DNA of 64,000 bases from Sporosarcina sp. D27 (GTDB taxonomy: Bacteria > Bacillota > Bacilli > Bacillales_A > Planococcaceae): positions 119,074 to 183,073 of the forward strand of contig NZ_AZUC01000059.1 of the NCBI RefSeq assembly GCF_000586555.1. The letters run 5' to 3'. The translations under genes and the position numbers were made by a program. Positions 1 to 7,523 of this stretch are shown piece after piece (positions within the stretch are counted from its first letter, which is position 1; each line of letters opens with the position of its first letter). The notes beneath the pieces were generated by a model. It was not told the DNA's origin. It worked only from the letters and a program-made list of their open reading frames with translations, and did not search any database.

Positions 1-77
1 CTCTCTGCTACTTCTTTTAAAGTCATTTTGTTTTCTTTACGTATGTCACGAATTCTTTCACCAATGGGTTGATCCAT
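1..77 (-). CDS. XRE-family transcriptional regulator, N-terminal fragment
   Basis: Only the first 25 or so codons lie in the window; the gene runs off the left edge. The reading frame on the minus strand starts MDQPIGERIRDIRKENKM and continues TLKEVAE, which is the beginning of a Cro/CI-type helix-turn-helix (helix 1 plus the start of helix 2). An AGAGGAG ribosome binding site sits 10 bases before the ATG at 77; a GTG directly before it (80) is a possible alternative start. It is divergent from the reductase gene at 160 and a short palindrome lies between them, so it probably regulates that gene. Whether a cupin or other sensor domain follows cannot be seen here. Confidence 0.75.
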   Translation of the reverse strand, partial: MDQPIGERIRDIRKENKMTLKEVAE

Positions 78-103
78 CACAAACACGCTCCTCTGAAATT
101 CTT

Positions 104-118
104 TACCTATATAAGGTA
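104..118. promoter_or_regulatory. Palindrome between divergent genes, candidate operator
   Basis: TACCT-N5-AGGTA is a perfect 5-bp inverted repeat lying midway between the divergent XRE-type regulator and the reductase gene. Its position suggests an operator for that regulator. This is inference from location only. Confidence 0.4.
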
Positions 119-159
119 TATCACATTATCAAATACGATAAAAGAAAGGGTTGAACGTT

Positions 160-1155
160 TTGATCGTACTCGACGAAAAAACAATTCAAAGCATGTATAA
201 AATGGATAAAGCAGTTGAAGATTTAAAACACCTCTTAAAAGCGAAAGTAGAGGAGCAAGTGGAAAATCCGCTTAGGACAGTTATTGAGTTTAAAAAACAT
301 GAGGCAAGTGTTTTGTATATGCCGAGTGCAGACTTGGATAAGGAATTGATGGCGATGAAAGCAGTCACGATTTTCCCTCAGAACAGGGAAACTGGAGGAA
401 AAACTACTCAAGGTGTTACACTCGTGTCTGATGCAAAAACAGGCGAACATGTCTCACTCGTTAACGCATCCTATTTAACACGTTTAAGGACAGGGGCATT
501 AAGTGCGATTGCAACTGATCTATATGCGTTGGAAAACGCAGAAGTTTTAACCTGTATTGGTACTGGCGGAATGGCTTTTGAACAAGCACTCGGTGTATTG
601 GAAGTACGAGATATAAAGACGATTAATCTGGTGAATCGAACAAAATCGAATGCTGAAAAATTTAAAGAAAAATTAATAGAATTCGGCATCCCTACTTCGA
701 TAAACATCGAAGTAATACCAGAAGAACAAAAATCTGAAGTCGTTAAGCAATCACAAATCATTAATTGCTGCACTAGGTCCGAAACGCCTGTATTCAATGG
801 CGGTGACATACAACCAGGCACCCATGTGAACGGAGTAGGCTCATACTTGCCTCATATGAGAGAAGTGGATCATGCATTCATATGCCGTGCAGACAAAGTT
901 ATAGTGGATGATTTCCACGGTGCCACTGAAGAAGCAGGAGAGTTAATTCATGCAAATGCTCAAAATGACTGGTCATTTGACGAAATTCATGGGGAATTAA
1001 AAGATGCTTATGTCGGTAATTTAACAGCTCGCGAAAACGAACACGAAATCACATTCTTCAAATGCGTCGGTGCCGCCTACTTTGACTTAGCTGTCGCTAT
1101 CGGAGTTTATGAAACCGCAAGAGAACAAAAATTAGGTCAGTATGTAACCATCTGA
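160..1155 (+). CDS. Ornithine cyclodeaminase / mu-crystallin family protein, probable pyrroline-2-carboxylate reductase
   Basis: A 331-residue protein of the ornithine cyclodeaminase/mu-crystallin superfamily, NAD(P)-dependent and cytoplasmic. The Rossmann motif GTGGMAFEQAL follows the family pattern GxGxxA, and VNGVGSYLPHMREVD matches the conserved NAVGSY-P-MREvD block. Members act as ornithine cyclodeaminase, alanine dehydrogenase or delta-1-pyrroline-2-carboxylate reductase. Because a proline-racemase-type cluster follows a few kilobases on, reduction of delta-1-pyrroline-2-carboxylate to L-proline (the LhpI role in trans-3-hydroxyproline breakdown) is the most attractive guess, but the sequence alone does not settle it. 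I chose the TTG at 160 because AAAGGG ends nine bases before it; the in-frame TTG at 151 directly abuts that site. An intrinsic terminator overlaps the stop codon. Confidence 0.8.
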   Translation: MIVLDEKTIQSMYKMDKAVEDLKHLLKAKVEEQVENPLRTVIEFKKHEASVLYMPSADLDKELMAMKAVTIFPQNRETGGKTTQGVTLVSDAKTGEHVSLVNASYLTRLRTGALSAIATDLYALENAEVLTCIGTGGMAFEQALGVLEVRDIKTINLVNRTKSNAEKFKEKLIEFGIPTSINIEVIPEEQKSEVVKQSQIINCCTRSETPVFNGGDIQPGTHVNGVGSYLPHMREVDHAFICRADKVIVDDFHGATEEAGELIHANAQNDWSFDEIHGELKDAYVGNLTARENEHEITFFKCVGAAYFDLAVAIGVYETAREQKLGQYVTI

Positions 1156-1179
1156 ACGATACGATGATGGTTCTTTTTT
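1146..1179 (+). terminator. Intrinsic terminator overlapping the stop codon of the reductase gene
   Basis: AACCATC pairs with GATGGTT, followed by C and six T. The left arm is made of the last sense codons of the gene, so the stop codon TGA lies in the loop. Confidence 0.75.
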
Positions 1180-1290
1180 AGAGAGGTTACGTAGGAGCTT
1201 GTGCCCCATTAATGTGTGCTTGAAATTATCCAAAGGAATTCGGAAGCAGCTATCCCATTATTTAATATGATACTATCTCCTAGTAGTCAC

Positions 1291-1418
1291 GTTGATTGAA
1301 GTGGAAGATGAAGACTCCGGAGGGATCAGCGAAGTCCGAAGACCCCGCAGCAAGCGCAGCGAGCGAGGAGGCTGAGGGCAAGCCCCTCGGAAAGCGTTCA
1401 TCTGAAACGTAAATCAAC
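1291..1418. repeat. Structured intergenic repeat element with terminal GTTGATT/AATCAAC
   Basis: A 128-base GC-rich block bounded by inverted ends (GTTGATT ... AATCAAC). Inside are GACTCCGGAGGGATCAGCG, GACCCCGCAG, GCGAGCGAGGAGGCTGAGG and CCCCTCGGAAAGCG. This matches my memory of a dispersed structured repeat family found between genes of many Bacillaceae and Planococcaceae. It is far richer in GC than its surroundings and has no reading frame. Only one copy was noticed in the window. Confidence 0.6.
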
Positions 1419-1440
1419 ACATTTAAAATTACTATTCAAG

Positions 1441-1499
1441 GAAGGGGCTATCCCGAGAAGGCATTTACATGACTCTTCGGGACAGCCCCTTCTGTTTTT
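1441..1499. terminator. Long hairpin, terminator between the repeat and the minus-strand operon
   Basis: GAAGGGGCT-A-TCCCGA pairs with TCGGGA-C-AGCCCCTTC, giving a stem of about 15 pairs with one mismatch, followed on the plus strand by TGTTTTT. It also ends the converging minus-strand operon that stops at 1509, although the U-run is better on the plus strand. Confidence 0.65.
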
Positions 1500-1508
1500 A
1501 ATAATACT

Positions 1509-2735
1509 TTAAATAGTAACTTCCACCTTAGCTTGTTGACCATACTCTTCCCAATACTGTTGGAGTTTCTGCTTGCCCTCTTTTACAGCAGGATGGAATT
1601 GAATAAACGCATTATCTCGAGTATGTTCAATCCTTTTAATCGCTTCTTTGATTTCAACTTCCTGTTTGCCACCACTGAGATTATTCGCAATCGCAAGCCC
1701 TGCAGTAACCCCTTGGCTTATTGCGACTTTAGCACCTTCAACACCTGTTATGTTTCCAGCAACATAGAGCCCATCCAATACTGTCTCCATTCGTTCATTA
1801 TGAAGAGGTACATATCCACCCAATTCCTCGATGTAATAGAACGGACAGCCAGCAACTGCCGCTAACTCTGCCAAAGGATACAATCCACCAGCGATACAAA
1901 CGAAATCTGCACTAATGTTTTCTTCAGTTCCTTCAATCACTTCTCCCGATGCATTAATCGTAGCAATCGTTACACCTTCTACAGTATTCTCACCGTAAAT
2001 ATTGATGACGGCTTTGCGGAGCATGATTGGAATATCCCACATTTTGACGCCACTCTTCGGAAAGAATGTAATTCCCATCTTTTTCATGAATTCATTTTTC
2101 ATCAATTTACTTCCGAATTTAACGAACGCAGAAGGAGCCATATGGGAAACGTGTAATAGTGAATTCATAACATCCATTGGATTGCCCGATTCTTTGTTCA
2201 CCTGATTCTTCTTTGGTAGCGTGATGCAGGCAACATCGATATCGGCAAGTTTCAATTCCATGGCAATGGCGGATGACAACACATTTACACCGATAATTAC
2301 TCCACGATTTCCGGGTTTGACTCTATGTACATTCGTCATGACTTGAGCGGCACCAACCGACATCACACCTGGTAGCGTCCAGCCAGGTATCGGTAGTGGT
2401 ACTTCAGCTGCACCCGTTGCAAGCAAGAGATGGTGAGTATAGTACGTTTCTTCATCTGTATAAATTACCCAGGAACCATCCGTTTTTTCAATGTTGGAAA
2501 CAGGGGTACCTAAACGAATCTCAATGCCAAGTGCAATGGCTTTATCATGTAAATTCTTGGATTCTTTGATGCCGTTCCACCATTTACCATTCTCTTCTTC
2601 ATAAAGCTGACCTAACAAACGTCCACCAGCTAACATATATTCATCGAGAATTAGAACTTCATATCCGCTTTCTGCGATAGTGATGGCAGCAGATAATCCT
2701 GCGGGGCCAGCCCCGATAACAATGACTCTATTCAT
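1509..2735 (-). CDS. D-hydroxyproline dehydrogenase, FAD/NAD(P)-binding (HcnB/LhpB-like) subunit
   Basis: A 408-residue pyridine-nucleotide-disulphide-type flavoprotein. The N-terminal FAD motif VIVIGAGPAGLSAA (residues 4-17) and a second nucleotide-binding fold (GVIIGVNVLSSAIAMEL) identify the family of the HcnB, opine-oxidase and proline/hydroxyproline dehydrogenase alpha subunits. It is the last gene of a three-gene operon: its ATG overlaps the end of the ferredoxin-like subunit gene by 8 bases and has a GGAGGT site. The BFD iron-sulphur domain that some homologues carry at the C terminus is a separate gene here (3063-3338). Its DadA-like partner is on the opposite strand at 5302. With an epimerase, deaminase and semialdehyde dehydrogenase nearby, the complex most likely oxidises cis-4-hydroxy-D-proline to 1-pyrroline-4-hydroxy-2-carboxylate. 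Confidence 0.8.
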   Translation of the reverse strand: MNRVIVIGAGPAGLSAAITIAESGYEVLILDEYMLAGGRLLGQLYEEENGKWWNGIKESKNLHDKAIALGIEIRLGTPVSNIEKTDGSWVIYTDEETYYTHHLLLATGAAEVPLPIPGWTLPGVMSVGAAQVMTNVHRVKPGNRGVIIGVNVLSSAIAMELKLADIDVACITLPKKNQVNKESGNPMDVMNSLLHVSHMAPSAFVKFGSKLMKNEFMKKMGITFFPKSGVKMWDIPIMLRKAVINIYGENTVEGVTIATINASGEVIEGTEENISADFVCIAGGLYPLAELAAVAGCPFYYIEELGGYVPLHNERMETVLDGLYVAGNITGVEGAKVAISQGVTAGLAIANNLSGGKQEVEIKEAIKRIEHTRDNAFIQFHPAVKEGKQKLQQYWEEYGQQAKVEVTI

Positions 2736-3066
2736 TGTTCGACCTCCAATCTTTCACAGGTGTCAGAAACTTTTCGCCGCTTGAGACTGTCATGCCTTCT
2801 TGAACAGGAGTTAGGCATGCTCTAACCCCTTGTAGACCGTTAACGGTGACACGGCATTCAAAGCAATGTCCAATATTACAATAGATTCCACGAGGAGTGC
2901 CGCTTTCTTCGTGAACTCGCAACGTTCTGATATTATTCGCTAGTAGTGCGGCAGCAAGTGACTCGTTTCTCAACCCGTGAATTTCTGCGTTGTTGTATGT
3001 GAAAGTAACTATATCTGTGTCGTCCACTTTATCCAATACGGGATGGTTAATTATTCTACTTGTCAT
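2728..3066 (-). CDS. (2Fe-2S) ferredoxin-like subunit of D-hydroxyproline dehydrogenase (HcnA/LhpF-like)
   Basis: A 112-residue protein with the plant-ferredoxin-like cluster segment YCNIGHCFECRVTVNG followed by VRACLTP, the cysteine pattern of the small subunits of HcnA-type and sarcosine-oxidase-alpha-type enzymes. It should carry electrons from the flavin subunit. The ATG overlaps the stop of the preceding gene (ATGA) and is preceded by GGGGGAGA, so translation is coupled. Four cysteines are present; no transit signal or membrane segment is seen, so it is cytoplasmic. Confidence 0.8.
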   Translation of the reverse strand: MTSRIINHPVLDKVDDTDIVTFTYNNAEIHGLRNESLAAALLANNIRTLRVHEESGTPRGIYCNIGHCFECRVTVNGLQGVRACLTPVQEGMTVSSGEKFLTPVKDWRSNNE

Positions 3067-3338
3067 TTTGTAATCTCCCCCAAACTACCGAAACTTACTG
3101 GTCTAATGGGTGGCTGATATTTTAAAGTGACTTGTGTAACATCTCTTTCAGTAGAAGAGTGTGCAATGCTGTCCACCATGGAACGACACGTTCTTCCTCC
3201 GCAATACCCCATGCCCGCACGAGTTCGCAATTTTAGTTCTCGTGCGGAACAATTATACGTTTCAGCTGTATTCTTCAACTCACCATAAGTTACTTCTTCG
3301 CATCTACAAATGATCATTTCATTATCCGACAAGTCCAT
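3063..3338 (-). CDS. BFD-type (2Fe-2S)-binding small subunit
   Basis: A 91-residue protein whose first half is a bacterioferritin-associated-ferredoxin-like (Fer2_BFD) domain: CRC near residue 11, then about 32 residues, then CGGRTC, giving the C-x-C ... C-x4-C ligand set. In related dehydrogenases this domain is fused to the C terminus of the HcnB-like subunit; here it stands alone as the first gene of the operon. I chose the ATG at 3338 (AAGGA seven bases upstream) rather than the GTG just before it. The sigma-54-type promoter at 3382-3398 lies about 45 bases upstream. Confidence 0.75.
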   Translation of the reverse strand: MDLSDNEMIICRCEEVTYGELKNTAETYNCSARELKLRTRAGMGYCGGRTCRSMVDSIAHSSTERDVTQVTLKYQPPIRPVSFGSLGEITK

Positions 3339-3381
3339 CACCTCATCCTTAAACTTTGTGTATGAGCATACTTAACTTATA

Positions 3382-3398
3382 TGCAAGAATGTAGCCAA
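3382..3398 (-). promoter_or_regulatory. Sigma-54 (-24/-12) promoter for the dehydrogenase accessory operon
   Basis: Read on the minus strand the site is TTGGCTACATTCTTGCA, which has GG and GC at the -24/-12 spacing of the consensus TGGCAC-N5-TTGC. Predicted transcription would start near 3371, leaving a leader of about 33 bases before the ATG at 3338. It sits between the stop of the activator gene and the operon. Confidence 0.8.
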
Positions 3399-3408
3399 GT
3401 CTCAAATT

Positions 3409-5169
3409 CTATAATTGGATTCCTAATTTGTTCATCCGATTATACAGAGTGGCTCTTGTGATTTCTAAGTTCTTAGCGCAAAGAAGTTTGTTTCCATCTA
3501 CTTTACTCAGTTCTTTCAGGATAATATCTTTCTCGTAAATTTGTAATTGCTCCTGTAAAGAAAGTTTTTCAGTGATACTTGGTTGATAGGGAGGGAGGAC
3601 AACCTGATCATCTGAGGTGGACTGTGGAATTCGTTCCATTTCGTTAGGAAGATCCTCGATTCTAATTTCCCCATTCTCCGAAAACGCAACGAGTCGTTCA
3701 ATAGCGTTCTTCAGTTCACGGATATTTCCTGGCCATGCATGTTGCAACAATGCCTGCATGACAGCTTGTGAAATACCATGGATTGGCCGGTTATACTTCA
3801 CGGATAATTCGTACAGAAAGTAATGTGTTAACTCAATAATATCTTCAGGTCGTTCACGTAGCGGAGGAACTTTGAAGTTCACGACATTCAACCGGTAATA
3901 GAGATCTTCTCTGAATTTCCCTTCATTAATTAATTCTTTTAAATCGCGATTCGTTGCGGCAACAACACGGAAATCGACTTCAATTTCCTTAGTACCGCCT
4001 ACTGTGTAGAACTTTTTTTCTTGCAAAAGCCTTAGGATCTTCACTTGCATCTCCATAGGCATTTCACCTATTTCATCCAAAAACAACGTTCCGTTTTTCG
4101 CAAGTTCTACTTTCCCTTTTTTCCCTTTTTGGTTGGCACCAGAGAATGCTCCTTTTTCGTAACCAAAGATTTCACTTTCGAACAATCCACTAGGAATGGC
4201 TCCGCAATTAATGGCAACAAATGGGGAACTTTCAGGCTCTCGCAAGTTATGAATTGCTTTTGCAAACAGTTCTTTCCCAACCCCGCTTTCTCCATAAATT
4301 AGAACAGCCGCATCTGAGGTGGCAGCCTTTCTAGCAATCTCGAGTGTTTGTTTAATTGCCGGACTGTTTCCCTTTATATAGGAAAAGGGAGTAACGGATG
4401 GCGATGTCTTTCTAACTTCTTCCTCAAGAGTGAATAATTTTTCAGATGTATTGTAGAGTTCATTGTTCAATAGAATCTGACTCGTTATATCTGTTTCTGA
4501 AACGACTGCCCCGATGATTTCTTCATTTAAATACACGGGTTTGGAATTGATCATAACGACAAGATCCTTCCGAGCGTGGTGTTGACTGTGGTAAAGGGAA
4601 GTCCCGTCATTTAAGGATTTTAAGATTTCCAACCTTTCCGGGCTGAAAAAATTGGTGATGGGTTGTCCGATAATATCCTTTTCTTTTACAGAAAATATTT
4701 TTTCAGCACCTTTAGTCCAATAAAGGACATTCGCATCTTGGTCTATGACTGTGCAGGATTCATCGATGGTTTCCAATATAGTTTTCAAATAGGCTTGTGC
4801 TCGTTGGTATTCAAGAAATAAGTGTTTTGAAAACACTTCATACGTCAGAAATCCTACATACTCATTGGAATCATTTGTAATGAGTGCTATGTCGGCAGTC
4901 CTAAGCTCCTTAAAAGCTTCTTCAATTGTGCTGTTTACCGATAGAGTTCTGGACGGGAGAAAGAGAACTTCGTTTGAAGGTTCAATGATTTCTACACATT
5001 GAGGACCTTCAGCGGTTATTTGGAATACTTTCTTTGGCATCTCTTTGGCGATTAGATGCGCTAATGAACTGTTGTTGTTCACTGATTCAACAATTGTGAA
5101 CTCTGTATTTACTATTTTGCTGAGTAGTTTTTGTGAAAACATCATTGGATTAAACACCTCTACTGTCAA
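3409..5169 (-). CDS. Sigma-54-dependent activator with CBS-like, PAS, AAA+ and Fis-type HTH domains
   Basis: A 586-residue enhancer-binding protein. Residues about 70-115 look like a CBS repeat and 125-230 form a PAS domain. The AAA+ module follows with Walker A GESGVGKE (293-300), the sigma-54 contact loop as GAFSGA (340-345, usually GAFTGA), Walker B LFLDEIGE and an arginine-finger region. A Fis-type helix-turn-helix ends the protein (KNLEITRATLYNRMNKLGI). It lies between two divergent sigma-54-type promoters, so it is the obvious activator of the hydroxyproline genes and possibly of the peptide-uptake genes beyond rpoN. There is no receiver domain; the PAS or CBS part probably senses the inducer (a hydroxyproline isomer or pathway intermediate). 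The ATG at 5169 follows AGAGGTG. Confidence 0.88.
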   Translation of the reverse strand: MTVEVFNPMMFSQKLLSKIVNTEFTIVESVNNNSSLAHLIAKEMPKKVFQITAEGPQCVEIIEPSNEVLFLPSRTLSVNSTIEEAFKELRTADIALITNDSNEYVGFLTYEVFSKHLFLEYQRAQAYLKTILETIDESCTVIDQDANVLYWTKGAEKIFSVKEKDIIGQPITNFFSPERLEILKSLNDGTSLYHSQHHARKDLVVMINSKPVYLNEEIIGAVVSETDITSQILLNNELYNTSEKLFTLEEEVRKTSPSVTPFSYIKGNSPAIKQTLEIARKAATSDAAVLIYGESGVGKELFAKAIHNLREPESSPFVAINCGAIPSGLFESEIFGYEKGAFSGANQKGKKGKVELAKNGTLFLDEIGEMPMEMQVKILRLLQEKKFYTVGGTKEIEVDFRVVAATNRDLKELINEGKFREDLYYRLNVVNFKVPPLRERPEDIIELTHYFLYELSVKYNRPIHGISQAVMQALLQHAWPGNIRELKNAIERLVAFSENGEIRIEDLPNEMERIPQSTSDDQVVLPPYQPSITEKLSLQEQLQIYEKDIILKELSKVDGNKLLCAKNLEITRATLYNRMNKLGIQL

Positions 5170-5249
5170 AATATTTTAAACGTATAAATAATTTTACACT
5201 AGTTATTAGATTCTTCAATAGAATTAGATGATTTGATAGAGTTTTAATT

Positions 5250-5266
5250 TTGGCACGCTACTTGCA
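5250..5266 (+). promoter_or_regulatory. Sigma-54 (-24/-12) promoter of the hydroxyproline operon
   Basis: TTGGCACGCTACTTGCA is a perfect match to the consensus TGGCACG-N4-TTGCA. The expected start site is near 5277, about 25 bases before the GTG at 5302. The 80 bases upstream are AT-rich, as expected for activator binding and looping. Confidence 0.93.
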
Positions 5267-5301
5267 ATAGATATAAACAAGCGAGCGAGAGGGGGAATAT
5301 T

Positions 5302-6483
5302 GTGGTGAAAATGATACATCGAGATGTCGTCGTCATTGGCGGTGGGATCATGGGGGCTTCCATTGCTTATTATGGTTCAAAGGCTGGACTTGATATTACC
5401 GTCCTTGAAAAGAAAGAGTTAGCAAGCGGTACCTCTTCTAGATGTGATGGAAATATCCTTGCGATTGATAAAGATCCTGGTTTCGATAGTCAAATGTCTT
5501 TGAAAAGTCAGATGCTCGTTCATGAGTTAGATAAAGAACTTGAAGTTTCTTTTGAATATCGCAACCCAGGAAGTATTTTAGTGTGTGAAAATGATGCTGA
5601 AATGGAAGCAGCGAATCAGTGGGTTACCAAACAGCAAGAAGTGGGACTGGAGTTCAAAATGTTGGATCGTGAAGACTTACGCAACGAATCCAAGTACTTT
5701 GCAGATGATTTGTTTGGAGGATTGGAGTGTAAGACAGATTCTACAGTTAATCCATATATGATGACGTATTCCATGTTTCATAGTGCCGAAAAACACGGCG
5801 CAAAAATACATACGAATACAGAAGTGAAAAACGTATCGAAAAATGAAACAGGTCAGTTTGTAATTGAAACTAATAATGGGACCTATACTGCAAAAAAAGT
5901 CGTCAACGCCGGTGGGGTATGGGCTCCTAGACTTGGAGCAATGATGGGGCTCGACATACCAATACTTCCAAGAAAAGGTCAATTGATAGTCGCTTCACGC
6001 CAACAACCTGTGGGCTTGAGAAAAGTGATGGAGTTTGGATATCTGATTTCGAAATTTGGGGGCGAGAGAATCGTTGACGCCGACATGGAAAAATACGGTG
6101 TTGCGCTCGTGTTCGAGCCTACAGAAAGCCAAAACTTCCTAATTGGAAGTAGCCGAGAGTTCGGTGGTTTTGATACGAGAGTGAATCACGAAGTGTCGAA
6201 ACTCATTGCAAAGCGTGCCATCAGGTTTTATCCGAAAATTGCAGATATGACTGTCATCCGCACGTATGCAGGATTGCGTCCATGGACAGAAGATCATTTG
6301 CCGATTATTTCACGAGTGGAGCACATTCCAGGTTATTTCATAGCAGCTGGCCATGAAGGGGATGGAATTAGTCTTGCAGCTGTTACAGGTAAACTGATTG
6401 AAGAAATGTTGAATGACAAAGAAACGTGCATTCCAATTGAGCCACTACAGCTTAGCCGATTTAAAGAAAGGGTGACAACCTGA
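5302..6483 (+). CDS. FAD-dependent D-amino-acid/hydroxyproline dehydrogenase catalytic subunit (DadA/HcnC/LhpE-like)
   Basis: A 393-residue DAO-family flavoprotein with an N-terminal dinucleotide-binding motif DVVVIGGGIMGASIAYY (about residues 8-24) and C-terminal FAD segment IPGYFIAAGHEGDGIS. This is the amine-oxidising subunit; it should oxidise cis-4-hydroxy-D-proline, passing electrons to the subunits encoded on the other strand at 1509-3338. It heads the main catabolic operon directly behind a perfect sigma-54 promoter. The GTG start at 5302 has GAGAGGGGG six bases upstream. Its stop overlaps the next ATG (TGATG), so the epimerase is translationally coupled. Confidence 0.85.
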   Translation: MVKMIHRDVVVIGGGIMGASIAYYGSKAGLDITVLEKKELASGTSSRCDGNILAIDKDPGFDSQMSLKSQMLVHELDKELEVSFEYRNPGSILVCENDAEMEAANQWVTKQQEVGLEFKMLDREDLRNESKYFADDLFGGLECKTDSTVNPYMMTYSMFHSAEKHGAKIHTNTEVKNVSKNETGQFVIETNNGTYTAKKVVNAGGVWAPRLGAMMGLDIPILPRKGQLIVASRQQPVGLRKVMEFGYLISKFGGERIVDADMEKYGVALVFEPTESQNFLIGSSREFGGFDTRVNHEVSKLIAKRAIRFYPKIADMTVIRTYAGLRPWTEDHLPIISRVEHIPGYFIAAGHEGDGISLAAVTGKLIEEMLNDKETCIPIEPLQLSRFKERVTT

Positions 6484-7523
6484 TGAATTACCAGCGACTG
6501 TTCACAACAATCGATACACATACAGGGGGGAATCCGACTAGAACATTGATTAGCGGGCTTCCACCCTTAGTTGGCGAAACGATGTCTGAAAAGATGTTGT
6601 ATATGGAAGAAAACTATGATTGGATAAGAAAATTTCTGATGAATGAACCACGTGGACATGATGTAATGTCTGGTGCTTTATGGACAGAACCTTGCCATCC
6701 AGATGCCGACGTTGGTGTTATTTACATTGAAACGGGCGGTTATTTGCCGATGTGTGGTCACGATACAATTGGTTTCTGTACAGCACTGGTTGAAGCTGGG
6801 CTGATCGAAGTCCATGAGCCCTACACGGAACTCAAGATCGATACACCCGCAGGACTGATCGCCGTTAAAATCAAAGTCTGCAACGGGAAAGCTGAAGAAG
6901 TGACATTTAACAATGTGCCTGCATTTTTATTGAAATCGATTGAAATTGACGTTGAAGGTATCGGCCATGTGGAATGTGATATTGCTTATGGTGGGAACTT
7001 TTATGGAATAATCGATGCTCGTAAACTGAATATGCCACTGGTCGAGAACAACGCAACAACGATTATCAATCAGGCTATCGACATTCGTAATGCTATCAAT
7101 GCTACTGAGGAAGTAATCCATCCCGAGTTTCCATTCATATCAGGGTTGACGCATATTGAATTTTACACAGATCCGGTTCATCCAGAGGCTGATGTTAAAA
7201 ATACAGTAATCGTTCCGCCAGGCGGGATTGACCGATCTCCATGTGGAACAGGGACGTCTGCAAAACTGGCGACGTTGTATATGAACAATGAAATTGGTAT
7301 GGATGAATTATTCGTTCACGAAAGCATCGTTGGCACGTTATTCAAAGCAAAAGTACTAGAAGAAACTAAAGTGAAAGAGCTAGATGCAGTCATTACAGAA
7401 GTGACAGGTTCCGCTTGGGTGATGGGAAATCATCGCTTTTTCTACAATGAAAGAGATCCACTGCGTGAAGGCTATTTGCTCATACCGCCTATGGAACATG
7501 AGTCCGTGAAAGAAGGTGTCTAA
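6483..7523 (+). CDS. 4-hydroxyproline 2-epimerase / proline racemase
   Basis: A 346-residue member of the proline racemase family. Both catalytic cysteines are present: Cys91 in MCGHDTIG and Cys254 in RSPCGTGTSAK, with the conserved NEPRGH near residue 54. The two-cysteine form marks a racemase/epimerase rather than the Cys/Thr dehydratase. Within this cluster it should interconvert trans-4-hydroxy-L-proline and cis-4-hydroxy-D-proline. It overlaps the dehydrogenase gene by one base and is directly followed by a paralogue that lacks both cysteines. Confidence 0.88.
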   Translation: MNYQRLFTTIDTHTGGNPTRTLISGLPPLVGETMSEKMLYMEENYDWIRKFLMNEPRGHDVMSGALWTEPCHPDADVGVIYIETGGYLPMCGHDTIGFCTALVEAGLIEVHEPYTELKIDTPAGLIAVKIKVCNGKAEEVTFNNVPAFLLKSIEIDVEGIGHVECDIAYGGNFYGIIDARKLNMPLVENNATTIINQAIDIRNAINATEEVIHPEFPFISGLTHIEFYTDPVHPEADVKNTVIVPPGGIDRSPCGTGTSAKLATLYMNNEIGMDELFVHESIVGTLFKAKVLEETKVKELDAVITEVTGSAWVMGNHRFFYNERDPLREGYLLIPPMEHESVKEGV

